Assembly: GCA_018716875.1 (NCBI GenBank)
Contig: DVJJ01000118.1
Coordinates: 1 to 64,000 of the forward strand
Length of the DNA: 64,000 nucleotides
Direction of reading: 5' to 3'
Source of the DNA: Candidatus Avoscillospira avistercoris
GTDB lineage: Bacteria; Bacillota; Clostridia; Oscillospirales; Oscillospiraceae
Under the pieces are notes generated by a model. It was not told where the DNA came from. It saw only the letters and a program-made list of their open reading frames with translations, and searched no databases. Below are positions 23,849 through 32,035 of this stretch, piece by piece. The position numbers and the translations under genes are program-made. Position 1 is the first letter of the stretch, and each line of letters opens with the position of its first letter.

Positions 23849-24138
23849 CAGCCGAACAGGCGGCTGAGGAAGCTGCCGCCGCCGCGGACCTCGTCCTCAT
23901 AGACCAGGGAATCCACGGTGCCGTCCACGGTGATCTGGCCGCCGTCCAGGGACAGCATGCCCAGGTGGAGCTGTTTGCCGTGGATGACCAGCGTCCCACG
24001 ATTGGTACAGAGGACGGCGGTGTTTTCATCGAAACTCTCCACCTCCGTCACACCGGTGAGGGAGAGACGGCTGCGGTTTTCCACCACCAGCCGGTGGGGC
24101 AATTCCAGGGCGTTCGGTTGCTGCGGATTGGTTGCCAT
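23848..24138 (-). CDS. yabP: Sporulation protein YabP
   Basis: A 96-residue protein. ELPHRLVVENRSRLSLTGVT and VESFDENTAVLCTNRGTLVI are the conserved YabP core, and LVIHGKQLHLGMLSLDGGQI continues it. YabP is needed for spore coat or cortex assembly, acting with YabQ. The ATG at 24138 has GGAAGGAG nine bases upstream; a longer frame from 24192 would run through a terminator. It heads the sporulation block. Confidence 0.92.
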   Translation of the reverse strand: MATNPQQPNALELPHRLVVENRSRLSLTGVTEVESFDENTAVLCTNRGTLVIHGKQLHLGMLSLDGGQITVDGTVDSLVYEDEVRGGGSFLSRLFG

Positions 24139-24160
24139 AGGCTCGTACTCCTTCCAAAGT

Positions 24161-24190
24161 AAAAACGGGCGTGGGGAACTCCCCACGCCC
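24161..24190 (-). terminator. Intrinsic terminator after the SLH-domain gene
   Basis: On the minus strand GGGCGTGGGG and CCCCACGCCC form a ten-base-pair stem with a four-base loop and TTTTT follows. It lies between the SLH gene and yabP and isolates the sporulation block. Confidence 0.88.
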
Positions 24191-24234
24191 AATATATATG
24201 CGGCAGATATACGGTCTATGACAGAAAAATATTA

Positions 24235-25644
24235 TTAGGTCACCATGCCCATATCCTCTGCGGTAACCTCCGGATAGGTGTTCAGGTCAGAGGGCAGGGT
24301 CACCTTGACGGTATCGCCGGTCTGGATGTTGTCCATGACCATGACCATCGAAATCCCCATGGACTGGCCTTCCACCTCGGTGGTCATATCCATCAGCACT
24401 TCCATGGAGGAGAGGCTGTCGCCGCGGAAGAAAATCTCCGCATCCAGAGCATTGAACGCCATGTTCGCAGTCGTGTCGGTGCCGGTGGGCAGGGAAGACA
24501 AAATGGTGTCGATCATGCCGTTGAAGGAGCTGGTGGCGTAGTTGATGGTATAGCTGACGGTGCCGTCGCTGTTGTCGGCCTTGGTCAGGGACTCAATGGC
24601 GCACAGGGGCTCCACCTGGGCGGCGGTGGCCGTCAGATCGCTGGTGGGCATCTGCTCCATCACGTCTTCAAAGGACAGGGCCACTTTCACTTTGTCCTCG
24701 CCGGACTTGACATAGTAATAGCCGTCGGCGTACCAGCACTCCATATTCTGGGTCATGGTGGCCTGATCCTCCGGCAGGCCCATGGCGGCGGCCATGGTAG
24801 GATCGATTTGCAGGGTCATGTTCATATCATAGGCCAGCTTCGTCTGGTCCAGATGCTCCAGGTCGGATTCCATGGCCATGGTCATATCGATGCTGGCGGT
24901 CAGGAAATCCATGTCGGCCAGGGTCATGCCCAGTGCCACACCGGCGTCGGTGGACATCTTGGCAGCGTCGGTGTTGGCCTTGGTGATGGCGGCGGCGTAG
25001 TCCCGGTAATCAGAGAAGAAGCCCAGGTACATTTCCGCGTCGTCCTTGGCAATGGCGCCGTTCTGGACCAGCTTGGTCAGCAAATCGGCCTCACCGCTCT
25101 TGGGCTTGGTAGCCAGGGCCGTAAAGCTCATGGCAGCCAGATTGTCCCGGAGGAAGTTGCTCTCGTCGCAGTTGAGCATATCCACCAGGCCCAGATTCCG
25201 GGCGAACTCCATGGCGGTGGCGTAGGTGAAGTCGCCGCCAGCGGCGTCGGAGTAGCCCAAAGCCCGCAGCAGGAAGGTGGTGTACTGCTGAGCGGTGCAC
25301 AGGCTGTCGCTGCCGAATTTGCCGTTGCCTACGCCGTTGCTCAGACCGTTGTCATAGAGGTACTGGACGTAGGGCTTGGCCCAGTCGGCCACGTCGGTGA
25401 AGGGGGCGGTATAGGTGGAGATGGCCTTGGCCTCCTCCTCGGCGCCCAGCAGACGGACCAGCATGACGCTGGCCTCCAGACGGGTGGGGGCGCGGTCCAG
25501 ATCATAGCCGTCGGCGCCACCCTGGAACAGGCCCATATCCTTCAGATAGTCGGCACAGTGGGTGAAATCTGCGGCCAGGGCCGGCACGGCCAGAACGCAC
25601 ACAGCCGCCGTACCCAGGGCAAGATGTTTGAAGAATCGATTCAT
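24235..25644 (-). CDS. Secreted SLH-domain protein with DUF6612-like C-terminal region
   Basis: A 469-residue protein with a signal peptide (MNRFFKHLALGTAAVCVLAV, cleavage near ALAA). Two SLH-like repeats follow at about 25-150, with PTRLEASVMLVRLLG, FTDVADWAKPYVQYLYDNGL and SDSLCTAQQYTTFLLRALGY. Residues 230-469 form a beta-rich domain with Met- and Asp-rich strands (ADMDFLTASIDMTMAME, GISMVMVMDNIQTGD), resembling domains of secreted clostridial lipoproteins of unknown function. SLH repeats bind secondary cell-wall polymers, so the protein is probably displayed on the wall. Confidence 0.85.
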   Translation of the reverse strand: MNRFFKHLALGTAAVCVLAVPALAADFTHCADYLKDMGLFQGGADGYDLDRAPTRLEASVMLVRLLGAEEEAKAISTYTAPFTDVADWAKPYVQYLYDNGLSNGVGNGKFGSDSLCTAQQYTTFLLRALGYSDAAGGDFTYATAMEFARNLGLVDMLNCDESNFLRDNLAAMSFTALATKPKSGEADLLTKLVQNGAIAKDDAEMYLGFFSDYRDYAAAITKANTDAAKMSTDAGVALGMTLADMDFLTASIDMTMAMESDLEHLDQTKLAYDMNMTLQIDPTMAAAMGLPEDQATMTQNMECWYADGYYYVKSGEDKVKVALSFEDVMEQMPTSDLTATAAQVEPLCAIESLTKADNSDGTVSYTINYATSSFNGMIDTILSSLPTGTDTTANMAFNALDAEIFFRGDSLSSMEVLMDMTTEVEGQSMGISMVMVMDNIQTGDTVKVTLPSDLNTYPEVTAEDMGMVT

Positions 25645-25697
25645 ATTCTCTGCTCCTTTCCAATGTTTACCGTTTAGCGATGGAAATTGCTGCTCTC

Positions 25698-25726
25698 ATT
25701 ATATAGCACATGAGTCAAAAAAGCAA
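25698..25726 (-). promoter_or_regulatory. Predicted sigma-A promoter of the SLH gene
   Basis: Minus strand TTGCTT (25721-25726), 17 bases, TATAAT (25698-25703), about 55 bases upstream of the start codon. Confidence 0.6.
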
Positions 25727-25754
25727 GACGGCGGGAGACGAACGGTTCCCGGTC

Positions 25755-26174
25755 TCAGAAAGCCAGCAGGTTCAGACCAATCTCCGGCGAGAAGGTCCGG
25801 CCCACATGGCCGTCCAGAATCCGCACCACCATTTCACAGGTGGCGCTGACCACGGCCCAGTTCAGATGGCCGCCCCAGACCCGGCCCTCCCGGTCACCGG
25901 CGCTCATATGCAGATGCAGGCAGGGCTTGCCGTCCATCTCCGTGACGGTGCCCGTCAGGGAGACGATTTCAAAGTCACCGGCGAAGTCATTGGCATGATA
26001 TTCCTTTTCACCGGGATAAAAGACACCGGCGGTGAAGCTGCCGACGGCCCCCAAGGCGCTGACTTCCGCCAGGGCGATGTGTTCTTGTGCGGCTACAGCT
26101 GTCAGCTGCTCCACAATCTCCTCGCCCCTGTCCATGCGGATGACCAGAGTATCGTGAAAACGGCGGTATTCCAT
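25755..26174 (-). CDS. PPC-domain (DUF296) protein, last gene of the cobalamin operon
   Basis: A 139-residue single-domain protein of the PPC/DUF296 family. The core begins RRFHDTLVIRMDRGEEIVEQ, continues ALAEVSALGAVGSFTAGVF, and includes CLHLHMSAGDREGRVWGGHL, which holds the conserved histidines and the G-G-H motif. The family occurs as single-domain bacterial proteins and as the plant AT-hook partner domain; bacterial function is unsettled. The ATG at 26174 has AAAGGAGGGG upstream, and the cbiC stop is only 13 bases away, so it is probably co-transcribed with the cobalamin genes. Confidence 0.88.
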   Translation of the reverse strand: MEYRRFHDTLVIRMDRGEEIVEQLTAVAAQEHIALAEVSALGAVGSFTAGVFYPGEKEYHANDFAGDFEIVSLTGTVTEMDGKPCLHLHMSAGDREGRVWGGHLNWAVVSATCEMVVRILDGHVGRTFSPEIGLNLLAF

Positions 26175-26187
26175 GGAAACCCCTCCT

Positions 26188-26829
26188 TTACAGGGTGCGC
26201 TCTGTGGCGCGGTACAACAGGGCGTTGCAGATGGCGGCGGCCACGTTGCTGCCGCCCTTGCGGCCGCGGGCCACAATGCAGGGGGCGTTCCGATCAATGA
26301 CCCACTCCTTGCTCTGCACCACGTTGACAAAGCCCACGGGTACGCCGATGATCAGGGCCGGATTCAGCTTGCCCTCGTCCATCAGCTCGCAGATGCGGAC
26401 CAGGGCTGTGGGGGCGTTGCCGATGGCAAAGATCACAGGACCGTCCAGCGTGGCGGCCTTGTCCATGGAAGCCGTGGCACGGGTGGTGCCGTTGGCTTTG
26501 GCGGCGGCGGCTACATCCTCGTCGGCCATAAAGCAGCGGACTTCCACGCCCAGCTGTTTGCAGGCGGCCTTGTTGACGCCGGAAAAGGCCATATTGGTGT
26601 CGGTGACAATGGTCACGCCGCCCTGTTTCAGCAGGTCCACGGTTTTCTCACAGACATCTGTGGAGAAATACAGGTTGTCGGCGTAGTCGAAGTCGGCGGT
26701 GGTGTGGATGACGCGGCGGACCACGTCGGCCACCTTTTCGTCAATGGGGTGGGGCAGCTCGGAGGTGATGATCTCCATGCTGCGCTTTTCGATTTCATTG
26801 GGCAGTACCCGTTCCAGTTCCATGTGCAT
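26188..26829 (-). CDS. cbiC: Precorrin-8X / cobalt-precorrin-8 methylmutase CbiC
   Basis: A 213-residue protein of normal CbiC length. RRVIHTTADFDYADNLYF holds the catalytic His of the H-T-T/S motif, TIVTDTNMAFSGVNK is the second conserved block, and PVGFVNVVQSKEWVIDRNAP plus RGRKGGSNVAAAICNAL complete the signature. The enzyme moves the C11 methyl group to C12, forming cobyrinic acid. GGAGG lies seven bases before the ATG and the cbiP stop overlaps this site. Confidence 0.95.
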   Translation of the reverse strand: MHMELERVLPNEIEKRSMEIITSELPHPIDEKVADVVRRVIHTTADFDYADNLYFSTDVCEKTVDLLKQGGVTIVTDTNMAFSGVNKAACKQLGVEVRCFMADEDVAAAAKANGTTRATASMDKAATLDGPVIFAIGNAPTALVRICELMDEGKLNPALIIGVPVGFVNVVQSKEWVIDRNAPCIVARGRKGGSNVAAAICNALLYRATERTL

Positions 26830-26831
26830 GC

Positions 26832-28325
26832 TTAACCCTCCATGCCTTGTTCCAAAATCTTGTAGACGGCGTCCATATCCAGGCTGCGGCGGATGCCGTC
26901 GGCCAGAATGTCATATTGCTGCTCCTTGTACTGCTGGAAGGTGACGGTCCGGGCCGAATCCAGATCCAGCCCTTTGCGCTCCAGCAGAATGGAGATGACC
27001 CGTTGGGCCAAGTCGCCCTCGTCAAAAATGCCGTGGACGTAGCTGCCCAGAACCGTGCCCTTCACCGCGCCATCGTCGCGGCCATTGCTCAAAAGAGAAA
27101 ATCCCTCGTTGTCGTGGTCCGTGGCGCCCATGTGGATTTCGTAGCCGGTGAAGTCGCTGCCGCTGAGGGCCGACCAGAAGCCGGTAATACCATGGACCTG
27201 TCCGCTGACCCGGGTCCGGGTCTTTTCGGGCCGGAATTCCGTCACGCTGTCCAGCAGGCCCATGCCCCGGAGGGTGCCGCCGTGCTCCACACCCAAGGGG
27301 TCCCGCAGCTCCTTACCCAGCATTTGATAGCCGCCGCAGATGGCGAAGATGGGGGTGCCGGACCGGTGGAGCTTGCAGATGGCCCCTTCCAGACCGTTCT
27401 GACGCATCCACAAAAGATCGTCCATGGTGTTTTTCGTGCCGGGCAGGAGGATAAGGTCCGGATTGCCCAGCTCGGCGGCGTTGTGGACGTAGCGGACACC
27501 GGCGCAGTCGAACCGCTCCAGGGCGTCAAAGTCCGTGAAGTTGGACAGGCGGGGCAGCCGGATAACGGCCAAATCGAGGGCCTTGACGGCGGCGGTGCGG
27601 TCCAGCTTGGAGGAGAGAGAGTCCTCCTCGTCAATGTCCACTTGCAGCATGGGCACCACGCCCAACACCGGCTTGTGGACCAAATCCTCCAGCATCTTGA
27701 GACCGGGCCGCAGAATCTCCACATCGCCCCGGAATTTGTTGATAATCAGACCCTTGATATGGGCCTGCTCCTCCGGCTCCAGCAGGGCGACGGTGCCGTA
27801 GAGACTGGCAAAGACGCCGCCCCGGTCGATGTCACCGGCCAGCAGCACCGGCGCGCCCACCATCCGGGCCATGCCCATGTTGACAAAATCATCCTCCTTG
27901 AGGTTGATTTCCGCGGGACTGCCCGCGCCCTCAATGACGATAATATCGTATTCCGACGCCAGGGCATCATATGCCTGCCGGACGGCGGGGCGGAGGTTGT
28001 GTTTGTAGGCATAATACTCGGCGGCTTTCATGTTGCCCAGGACCTCACCGTTGACAATGACCTGACTGCCCATGTCGCCGGTGGGCTTCAAGAGGATGGG
28101 ATTCATCCGCACATCGGGGGCAATCCCGGCGGCTTCGGCCTGCATGACCTGGGCCCGGCCCATTTCAAAGCCCGCGTCGGTGATAAAGCTGTTGAGGGCC
28201 ATGTTCTGGCTTTTGAACGGGGCCACCTTGTGGCCGTCCTGGTGGAACAAGCGGCACAGGCCGCCGGCCAGCAGGCTTTTTCCGGCGTTGGACATGGTGC
28301 CCTGAATCATAATGGACTTTGCCAT
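26832..28325 (-). CDS. cbiP: Cobyric acid synthase CbiP (CobQ)
   Basis: A 497-residue glutamine amidotransferase. The ATP-grasp-like dethiobiotin-synthase domain comes first (MIQGTMSNAGKSLLAGG), and the class I amidotransferase domain last, with the nucleophile in FAICGGYQMLG. It amidates four side chains (b, d, e, g) of adenosylcobyrinic acid a,c-diamide. The substrate must be adenosylated first, yet no adenosyltransferase gene is in the window. The ATG at 28325 follows TGGAGGAATGACC. The cobD stop is two bases before this start. Confidence 0.95.
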   Translation of the reverse strand: MAKSIMIQGTMSNAGKSLLAGGLCRLFHQDGHKVAPFKSQNMALNSFITDAGFEMGRAQVMQAEAAGIAPDVRMNPILLKPTGDMGSQVIVNGEVLGNMKAAEYYAYKHNLRPAVRQAYDALASEYDIIVIEGAGSPAEINLKEDDFVNMGMARMVGAPVLLAGDIDRGGVFASLYGTVALLEPEEQAHIKGLIINKFRGDVEILRPGLKMLEDLVHKPVLGVVPMLQVDIDEEDSLSSKLDRTAAVKALDLAVIRLPRLSNFTDFDALERFDCAGVRYVHNAAELGNPDLILLPGTKNTMDDLLWMRQNGLEGAICKLHRSGTPIFAICGGYQMLGKELRDPLGVEHGGTLRGMGLLDSVTEFRPEKTRTRVSGQVHGITGFWSALSGSDFTGYEIHMGATDHDNEGFSLLSNGRDDGAVKGTVLGSYVHGIFDEGDLAQRVISILLERKGLDLDSARTVTFQQYKEQQYDILADGIRRSLDMDAVYKILEQGMEG

Positions 28326-28327
28326 GG

Positions 28328-29377
28328 TCATTCCTCCATACACTGGCTGACTGCGGCCAGCAATTTTTCATTGTCCGGAGCCGTCCGGACGGCGACGCGG
28401 TAATAGGTCTCGTCCAGCCCGTGATAGTTGGCGCAGGAACGAATTAAAATCCCTTTTTGCCGCAGGGCCGCGTCCAGGCCGGGCCGGGCGGAAAAGAAGA
28501 CAAAGTTGGCTCGGCTGCCCAATACGGTACAGCCGCAATCCCGCAAGCCCGCCGCCAGCTGGGGCCGTTCGGCGGCAATGAGCCGGTGGAGCCGCTCCAC
28601 ATAGGCCGTCTCCTGCAACGCGGCAATGCCCGCCGCCTGGGCTACGGTGGAGACGCTCCAGGGCTGGCCGCAGCGGGCCATCTCTGCCAGCAGCGTTTCA
28701 TTGGAGCAGAGACAGTAGCCCAGCCGCAGCCCCGCCATGGCATAGGTCTTGGTAAAGGCTTTCAACAGGAACAGATTGGGACTGTCCAGGCGGCCTTTCA
28801 TGGTGTAGGATGGGCCGTCGTCCAGCAGGGAGACAAAGCACTCGTCCAGCACCAAAATGCTGCCGGCAGATTCGCACCGCTGCAATACCGCTTCCAGCAA
28901 CGCCCGGTCCACCGGCTGGCCTGTGGGGTTGTTGGGCTGGCAGAGGAACACCAAATCCGGAGCCGGGTCCAGATGGGATAAAAATTCCTCCGTTACCCGG
29001 AAGTCGTCCTCCCGTTTCAAAACCGCGTGGGTGACGGCACAGCCGCAGCTTTCCAGTGCGGTTTCATATTCGGCAAAGGTGGGCGCGGGCACCAGGGCCG
29101 TTTTGGGCTTCACCGCCAGCACCAGACGGAAAATCAAATCCGCCGCGCCGTTGCCGCAGAGAATCCGGGCCGGGTCTACGCCCTCAAAGGCCCCAATGGC
29201 CGCCCGCAGACGGCGGCACAGGGGGTCGGGGTACTGGTCCGCCGTGGAAAGGCTGTCAATGACGGCCCGCCGTACCCCCTCCGGCAGCCCCAGGGGGCTG
29301 ACGTTGGCCGAGAAGTCCAGAGGCTCACAGCCGTATTGGTCAAAATATCCGGCGATGTCGCCGCCGTGGGTCAGCAA
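28328..29377 (-). CDS. cobD: Threonine-phosphate decarboxylase CobD
   Basis: A 349-residue PLP-dependent class I/II aminotransferase-fold protein. LDFSANVSPLGLPEGVRRAV is the characteristic N-terminal signature, CQPNNPTGQPVDRALL binds substrate, and FLLKAFTKTYAMAGLRLGY carries the PLP lysine. It decarboxylates L-threonine-O-3-phosphate to aminopropanol phosphate, the linker used by CbiB. The frame starts with TTG (29377); the ribosome site is weak. This gene uses the Salmonella name CobD, not the cobD of Pseudomonas. Confidence 0.93.
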   Translation of the reverse strand: MLTHGGDIAGYFDQYGCEPLDFSANVSPLGLPEGVRRAVIDSLSTADQYPDPLCRRLRAAIGAFEGVDPARILCGNGAADLIFRLVLAVKPKTALVPAPTFAEYETALESCGCAVTHAVLKREDDFRVTEEFLSHLDPAPDLVFLCQPNNPTGQPVDRALLEAVLQRCESAGSILVLDECFVSLLDDGPSYTMKGRLDSPNLFLLKAFTKTYAMAGLRLGYCLCSNETLLAEMARCGQPWSVSTVAQAAGIAALQETAYVERLHRLIAAERPQLAAGLRDCGCTVLGSRANFVFFSARPGLDAALRQKGILIRSCANYHGLDETYYRVAVRTAPDNEKLLAAVSQCMEE

Positions 29378-29393
29378 AGGGAAACACCCGCTT

Positions 29394-30359
29394 TCAGATT
29401 AAGGTCAGAATTGCCACGCGGACGGCGGCAAACAGCACCGCCGCCAACAGATAGGTTACCACCATCAGGCGGCAGGTCCGGTCGATATCCTTCGGCTCAA
29501 TGGGACGGGTTTTGTCGCCAATGGTGGGCTTGTGGTGGAGTTCCCCAAAGTAGACGGCGTCACCTGCCAGCTCCACACCCAACGCACCGGCACAGGCCGA
29601 TTCCGTCTGGGCTGAGTTGGGACTTTTGTGCTTGCGCCGGTCCCGCTTCCAGATGCGGAAGGCGTTTTTACCGCTGAGACCGCAGAGGGCGGCGGCGGGA
29701 ACCATCAGCAGGGCCGTCAGCCGGGCGGGGAGGAAGTTCAAAACATCGTCCAGCCGGGCACCGGCGGTGCCGAAGTAGCGGTACCGGTCATTGCGGTAAC
29801 CAATCATGGAGTCCATGGTGTTGGTGGCCTTATAGAGCAGCCCCAGCACCGGCCCGCCGATCATCAGATAGAAAAGAGGAGCCACCAGACCGTCGGTGGT
29901 GTTTTCCGCCACGGTCTCCACAGCGGCCTTGGTGACGCCCTCGGCGCTCAGATTCTCCGTGTCCCGGCCTACCAGCCAGCCTACTGCCGTCCGGGCCTCC
30001 TCGATGGAGCCGGTCTCCAATGCCTTGCGGACTTTGACGGCTTCAATCCACAGGCACCGGGCCGCGGGAATCTGATAGCACCAGAACAGGCTCAGAATCA
30101 GAGACAACACCGGGTGAATGCAGTACAGCAGATACAAAAGGCCCCAGGACACGCCGCCGGTGACCACCAACACCAGAACGGCCAGGACAATACCGGCTGC
30201 CCGCTCCCCCTTGGGTGTGGCGGGGAACCGCTTGCGCAGCCCCTTTTCCAGGGCAGAAATAAGTTTACCGATATAGATCACTGGATGGGGCATCCAGTGG
30301 GGGTCCCCCAGCAGCAGGTCCAGAACGAGACCGCCGAGAATCACATACAACAGTGTCAC
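29394..30359 (-). CDS. cbiB: Adenosylcobinamide-phosphate synthase CbiB
   Basis: A 321-residue integral membrane protein. It starts LLYVILGGLVLDLLLGDPHW, with the conserved GDPxxxPHPV motif, and contains GRDTENLSAEGVTKAAVETV and NTTDGLVAPLFYLMIGG, the family hallmarks. It joins aminopropanol phosphate to adenosylcobyric acid. The GTG at 30359 is preferred: GGAGG lies seven bases upstream and it overlaps the cobC stop (TTGTGA). Confidence 0.95.
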   Translation of the reverse strand: MTLLYVILGGLVLDLLLGDPHWMPHPVIYIGKLISALEKGLRKRFPATPKGERAAGIVLAVLVLVVTGGVSWGLLYLLYCIHPVLSLILSLFWCYQIPAARCLWIEAVKVRKALETGSIEEARTAVGWLVGRDTENLSAEGVTKAAVETVAENTTDGLVAPLFYLMIGGPVLGLLYKATNTMDSMIGYRNDRYRYFGTAGARLDDVLNFLPARLTALLMVPAAALCGLSGKNAFRIWKRDRRKHKSPNSAQTESACAGALGVELAGDAVYFGELHHKPTIGDKTRPIEPKDIDRTCRLMVVTYLLAAVLFAAVRVAILTLI

Positions 30360-30940
30360 AATGACGCCTCCGTGATGGTGAGAATTTCCCGGCGGGCCCA
30401 GTGGGCCGCGTCGGTGGTAAAGCGGCATACACCGCCGTTGGGAACCTTCCAGTCAAAATAGCCTTTTTTCGGTACGGCGAAGGCTTCGCCTACGGCCATA
30501 ATGGTGCCGCCATGGGCCACGATGACCAGACGGGGCTGTTGGGCTTCCAGCGCCCGGTCTACCAGCTCCGAAAAGGCACGACAGACCCGGTCGCAGAACT
30601 GCTTCCGGCTCTCGCCGCCGGGACAGGGGCCTTCACACCAGCCGTCTACCCATTGCCGATAGGACGGATCGTGGGCAAGCTCCTGATAGTTTTTGTTTTC
30701 AAAGGCGCCGAAATCCAGTTCCCGCAGTCCTTCCACAATCTGCTGCACAGCCTGTGGAAAAAGAATTGCAGCTGTCTGTTGGGTTCGCTGGAGGGGCGTC
30801 ACATATACCGTATCCACGGTGTCATCCAGCACCGACAGGGCCGCCCGGCCCTCGGGACATAAGGGCTCGTCGGTGACGCCGATGTGGCGGTGGAGCCGGT
30901 TTCCGGCGGTGGCTCCGTGACGGATCAGAAGAATTTCCAT
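30356..30940 (-). CDS. cobC: Alpha-ribazole phosphatase-like histidine phosphatase CobC
   Basis: A 194-residue histidine phosphatase. LIRHGATAGN at residues 5-14 is the R-H-G catalytic motif, ELDFGAFENKNYQEL is the second conserved segment, and VIVAHGGTIMAVGEAF carries the second catalytic His. It removes the phosphate from alpha-ribazole-5'-phosphate or adenosylcobalamin-5'-phosphate. The ATG at 30940 follows AAGGGGTGAGG; a longer frame would overlap the neighbour. The position within the cobalamin genes makes the assignment stronger than the fold alone. Confidence 0.88.
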   Translation of the reverse strand: MEILLIRHGATAGNRLHRHIGVTDEPLCPEGRAALSVLDDTVDTVYVTPLQRTQQTAAILFPQAVQQIVEGLRELDFGAFENKNYQELAHDPSYRQWVDGWCEGPCPGGESRKQFCDRVCRAFSELVDRALEAQQPRLVIVAHGGTIMAVGEAFAVPKKGYFDWKVPNGGVCRFTTDAAHWARREILTITEASL

Positions 30941-30944
30941 ATCC

Positions 30945-31271
30945 TCACCCCTTGATGACTTGGCCGATGCCGCAGACCACCCGAATAACCTGGGTCGCTT
31001 CTCTGGCCAGGGCCACACAGAGACGGCCCACCCGTTCCCGGCGCTGCCGCTCGTCCTTGTCCATGGGCACCAGTCCGCCGCCGATTTCGTCGCAAATCAC
31101 CACTTCTTTTTGCAAAAGCTGCTCCAGGGGCGTGTCCGGCTGAGATTCCAACCCATAGAACACCGGCAGGGCGTCAGCAATTTGATTGCTCATCTGTGCG
31201 TCGGAATAGCCCAGGGCGTCCCGGACATATTGCCGTTTTCCGGCGGCGTAGCCGCCAATGACCAGAATCAT
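30945..31271 (-). CDS. Short CobU-like protein
   Basis: A 108-residue protein. It begins MILVIGGYAAGKRQYVRDAL, a P-loop-like start, and ends with the CobU C-terminal signature (VVICDEIGGGLVPMDKDERQ, ERVGRLCVALAREATQVIRV, VCGIGQVIKG). The middle of CobU, including the catalytic His/guanylyltransferase part, is missing. It overlaps cobS by four bases and lies between two true cobalamin genes, so it is not debris from a frameshift of the full-length CobU at 32032. It may bind or regulate rather than catalyse. Confidence 0.7.
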   Translation of the reverse strand: MILVIGGYAAGKRQYVRDALGYSDAQMSNQIADALPVFYGLESQPDTPLEQLLQKEVVICDEIGGGLVPMDKDERQRRERVGRLCVALAREATQVIRVVCGIGQVIKG

Positions 31272-32035
31272 AAAAGGACCTCACTTTCCCGCGTGACCAC
31301 CAAAGCGAAAATCATCAGCAGTTCCGCCCACTGGAGGAACCATCCGGCCAAATCGCCGGTGATGCCGCCGAAAATCTTCATGGACAGCACGTAATAGATG
31401 CCGAACATGACCAAAGCGGCCACAACGGCCCAAACGCTGCCCAAAACAATCAAACCGGCGGAGGCGGCCACAGCCACCAGAATCAGCAGGGTCCGGGAGA
31501 GCTTTTTGGCTGCCATATCGGAGAACGTCCGGGCCAGACCGGAGTTTTTGGCACAGGGGAACGTGGTGATGGCCGTACCGCTGAGGGCGCGGCTGAGGAC
31601 AAAGCACAGACCCAGGGACAGCAAAATACGGTTGTCCGTGGGCAGCTCCGAGCAGAGGGCCGCGAGAAACACCAGATAGGAGGCCGTGGCGATGACGGCG
31701 AAGGCTCCACAGTGGGAATCCTTGAGAATTTCCAGCTTCCGCTCCCGGTCCTGGTGGCTGGCCAGGGCGTCCACGGTGTCACAGAAGCCGTCCAGATGGA
31801 TGCCGCCGGTGATGACCACAGGGGCCAGCGCAATGCCCGCGCCGGTGAGGACCGGGCCGAACTCCAGAACGCCGCAGAGCCACGCCCAAAGCCAGACGGC
31901 GGCGCCGCAGAAGACGCCCACCAGGGGAAACGCCGCCATGGCGCAGCGCATATTGCGCTGGTCCCAGGCAAACTGAGGCATGGGCAGGGCCGAGTACATG
32001 GACAGGGCCACGGCAATGGTTTGTAAGACAATCAC
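31268..32035 (-). CDS. cobS: Adenosylcobinamide-GDP ribazoletransferase CobS
   Basis: A 255-residue membrane protein with six or more helices. MPQFAWDQRNMRCAMAAFPL and GGIHLDGFCDTVDALASHQD (the conserved H-L-D-G-x-x-D-x-x-D-A motif) define the family, followed by KDSHCGAFAVIATASYLVFL. It joins AdoCbi-GDP with alpha-ribazole to give adenosylcobalamin. It overlaps the short CobU-like gene and cobU by four bases each, so expression is tightly coupled. Confidence 0.95.
   Translation of the reverse strand: MIVLQTIAVALSMYSALPMPQFAWDQRNMRCAMAAFPLVGVFCGAAVWLWAWLCGVLEFGPVLTGAGIALAPVVITGGIHLDGFCDTVDALASHQDRERKLEILKDSHCGAFAVIATASYLVFLAALCSELPTDNRILLSLGLCFVLSRALSGTAITTFPCAKNSGLARTFSDMAAKKLSRTLLILVAVAASAGLIVLGSVWAVVAALVMFGIYYVLSMKIFGGITGDLAGWFLQWAELLMIFALVVTRESEVLL

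Noticed and set aside
30945-31271. The short CobU-like gene as a frameshifted remnant of cobU
   Set aside because: Full-length cobU is intact nearby, and the short gene overlaps cobS with good coupling, so it is kept as a gene.
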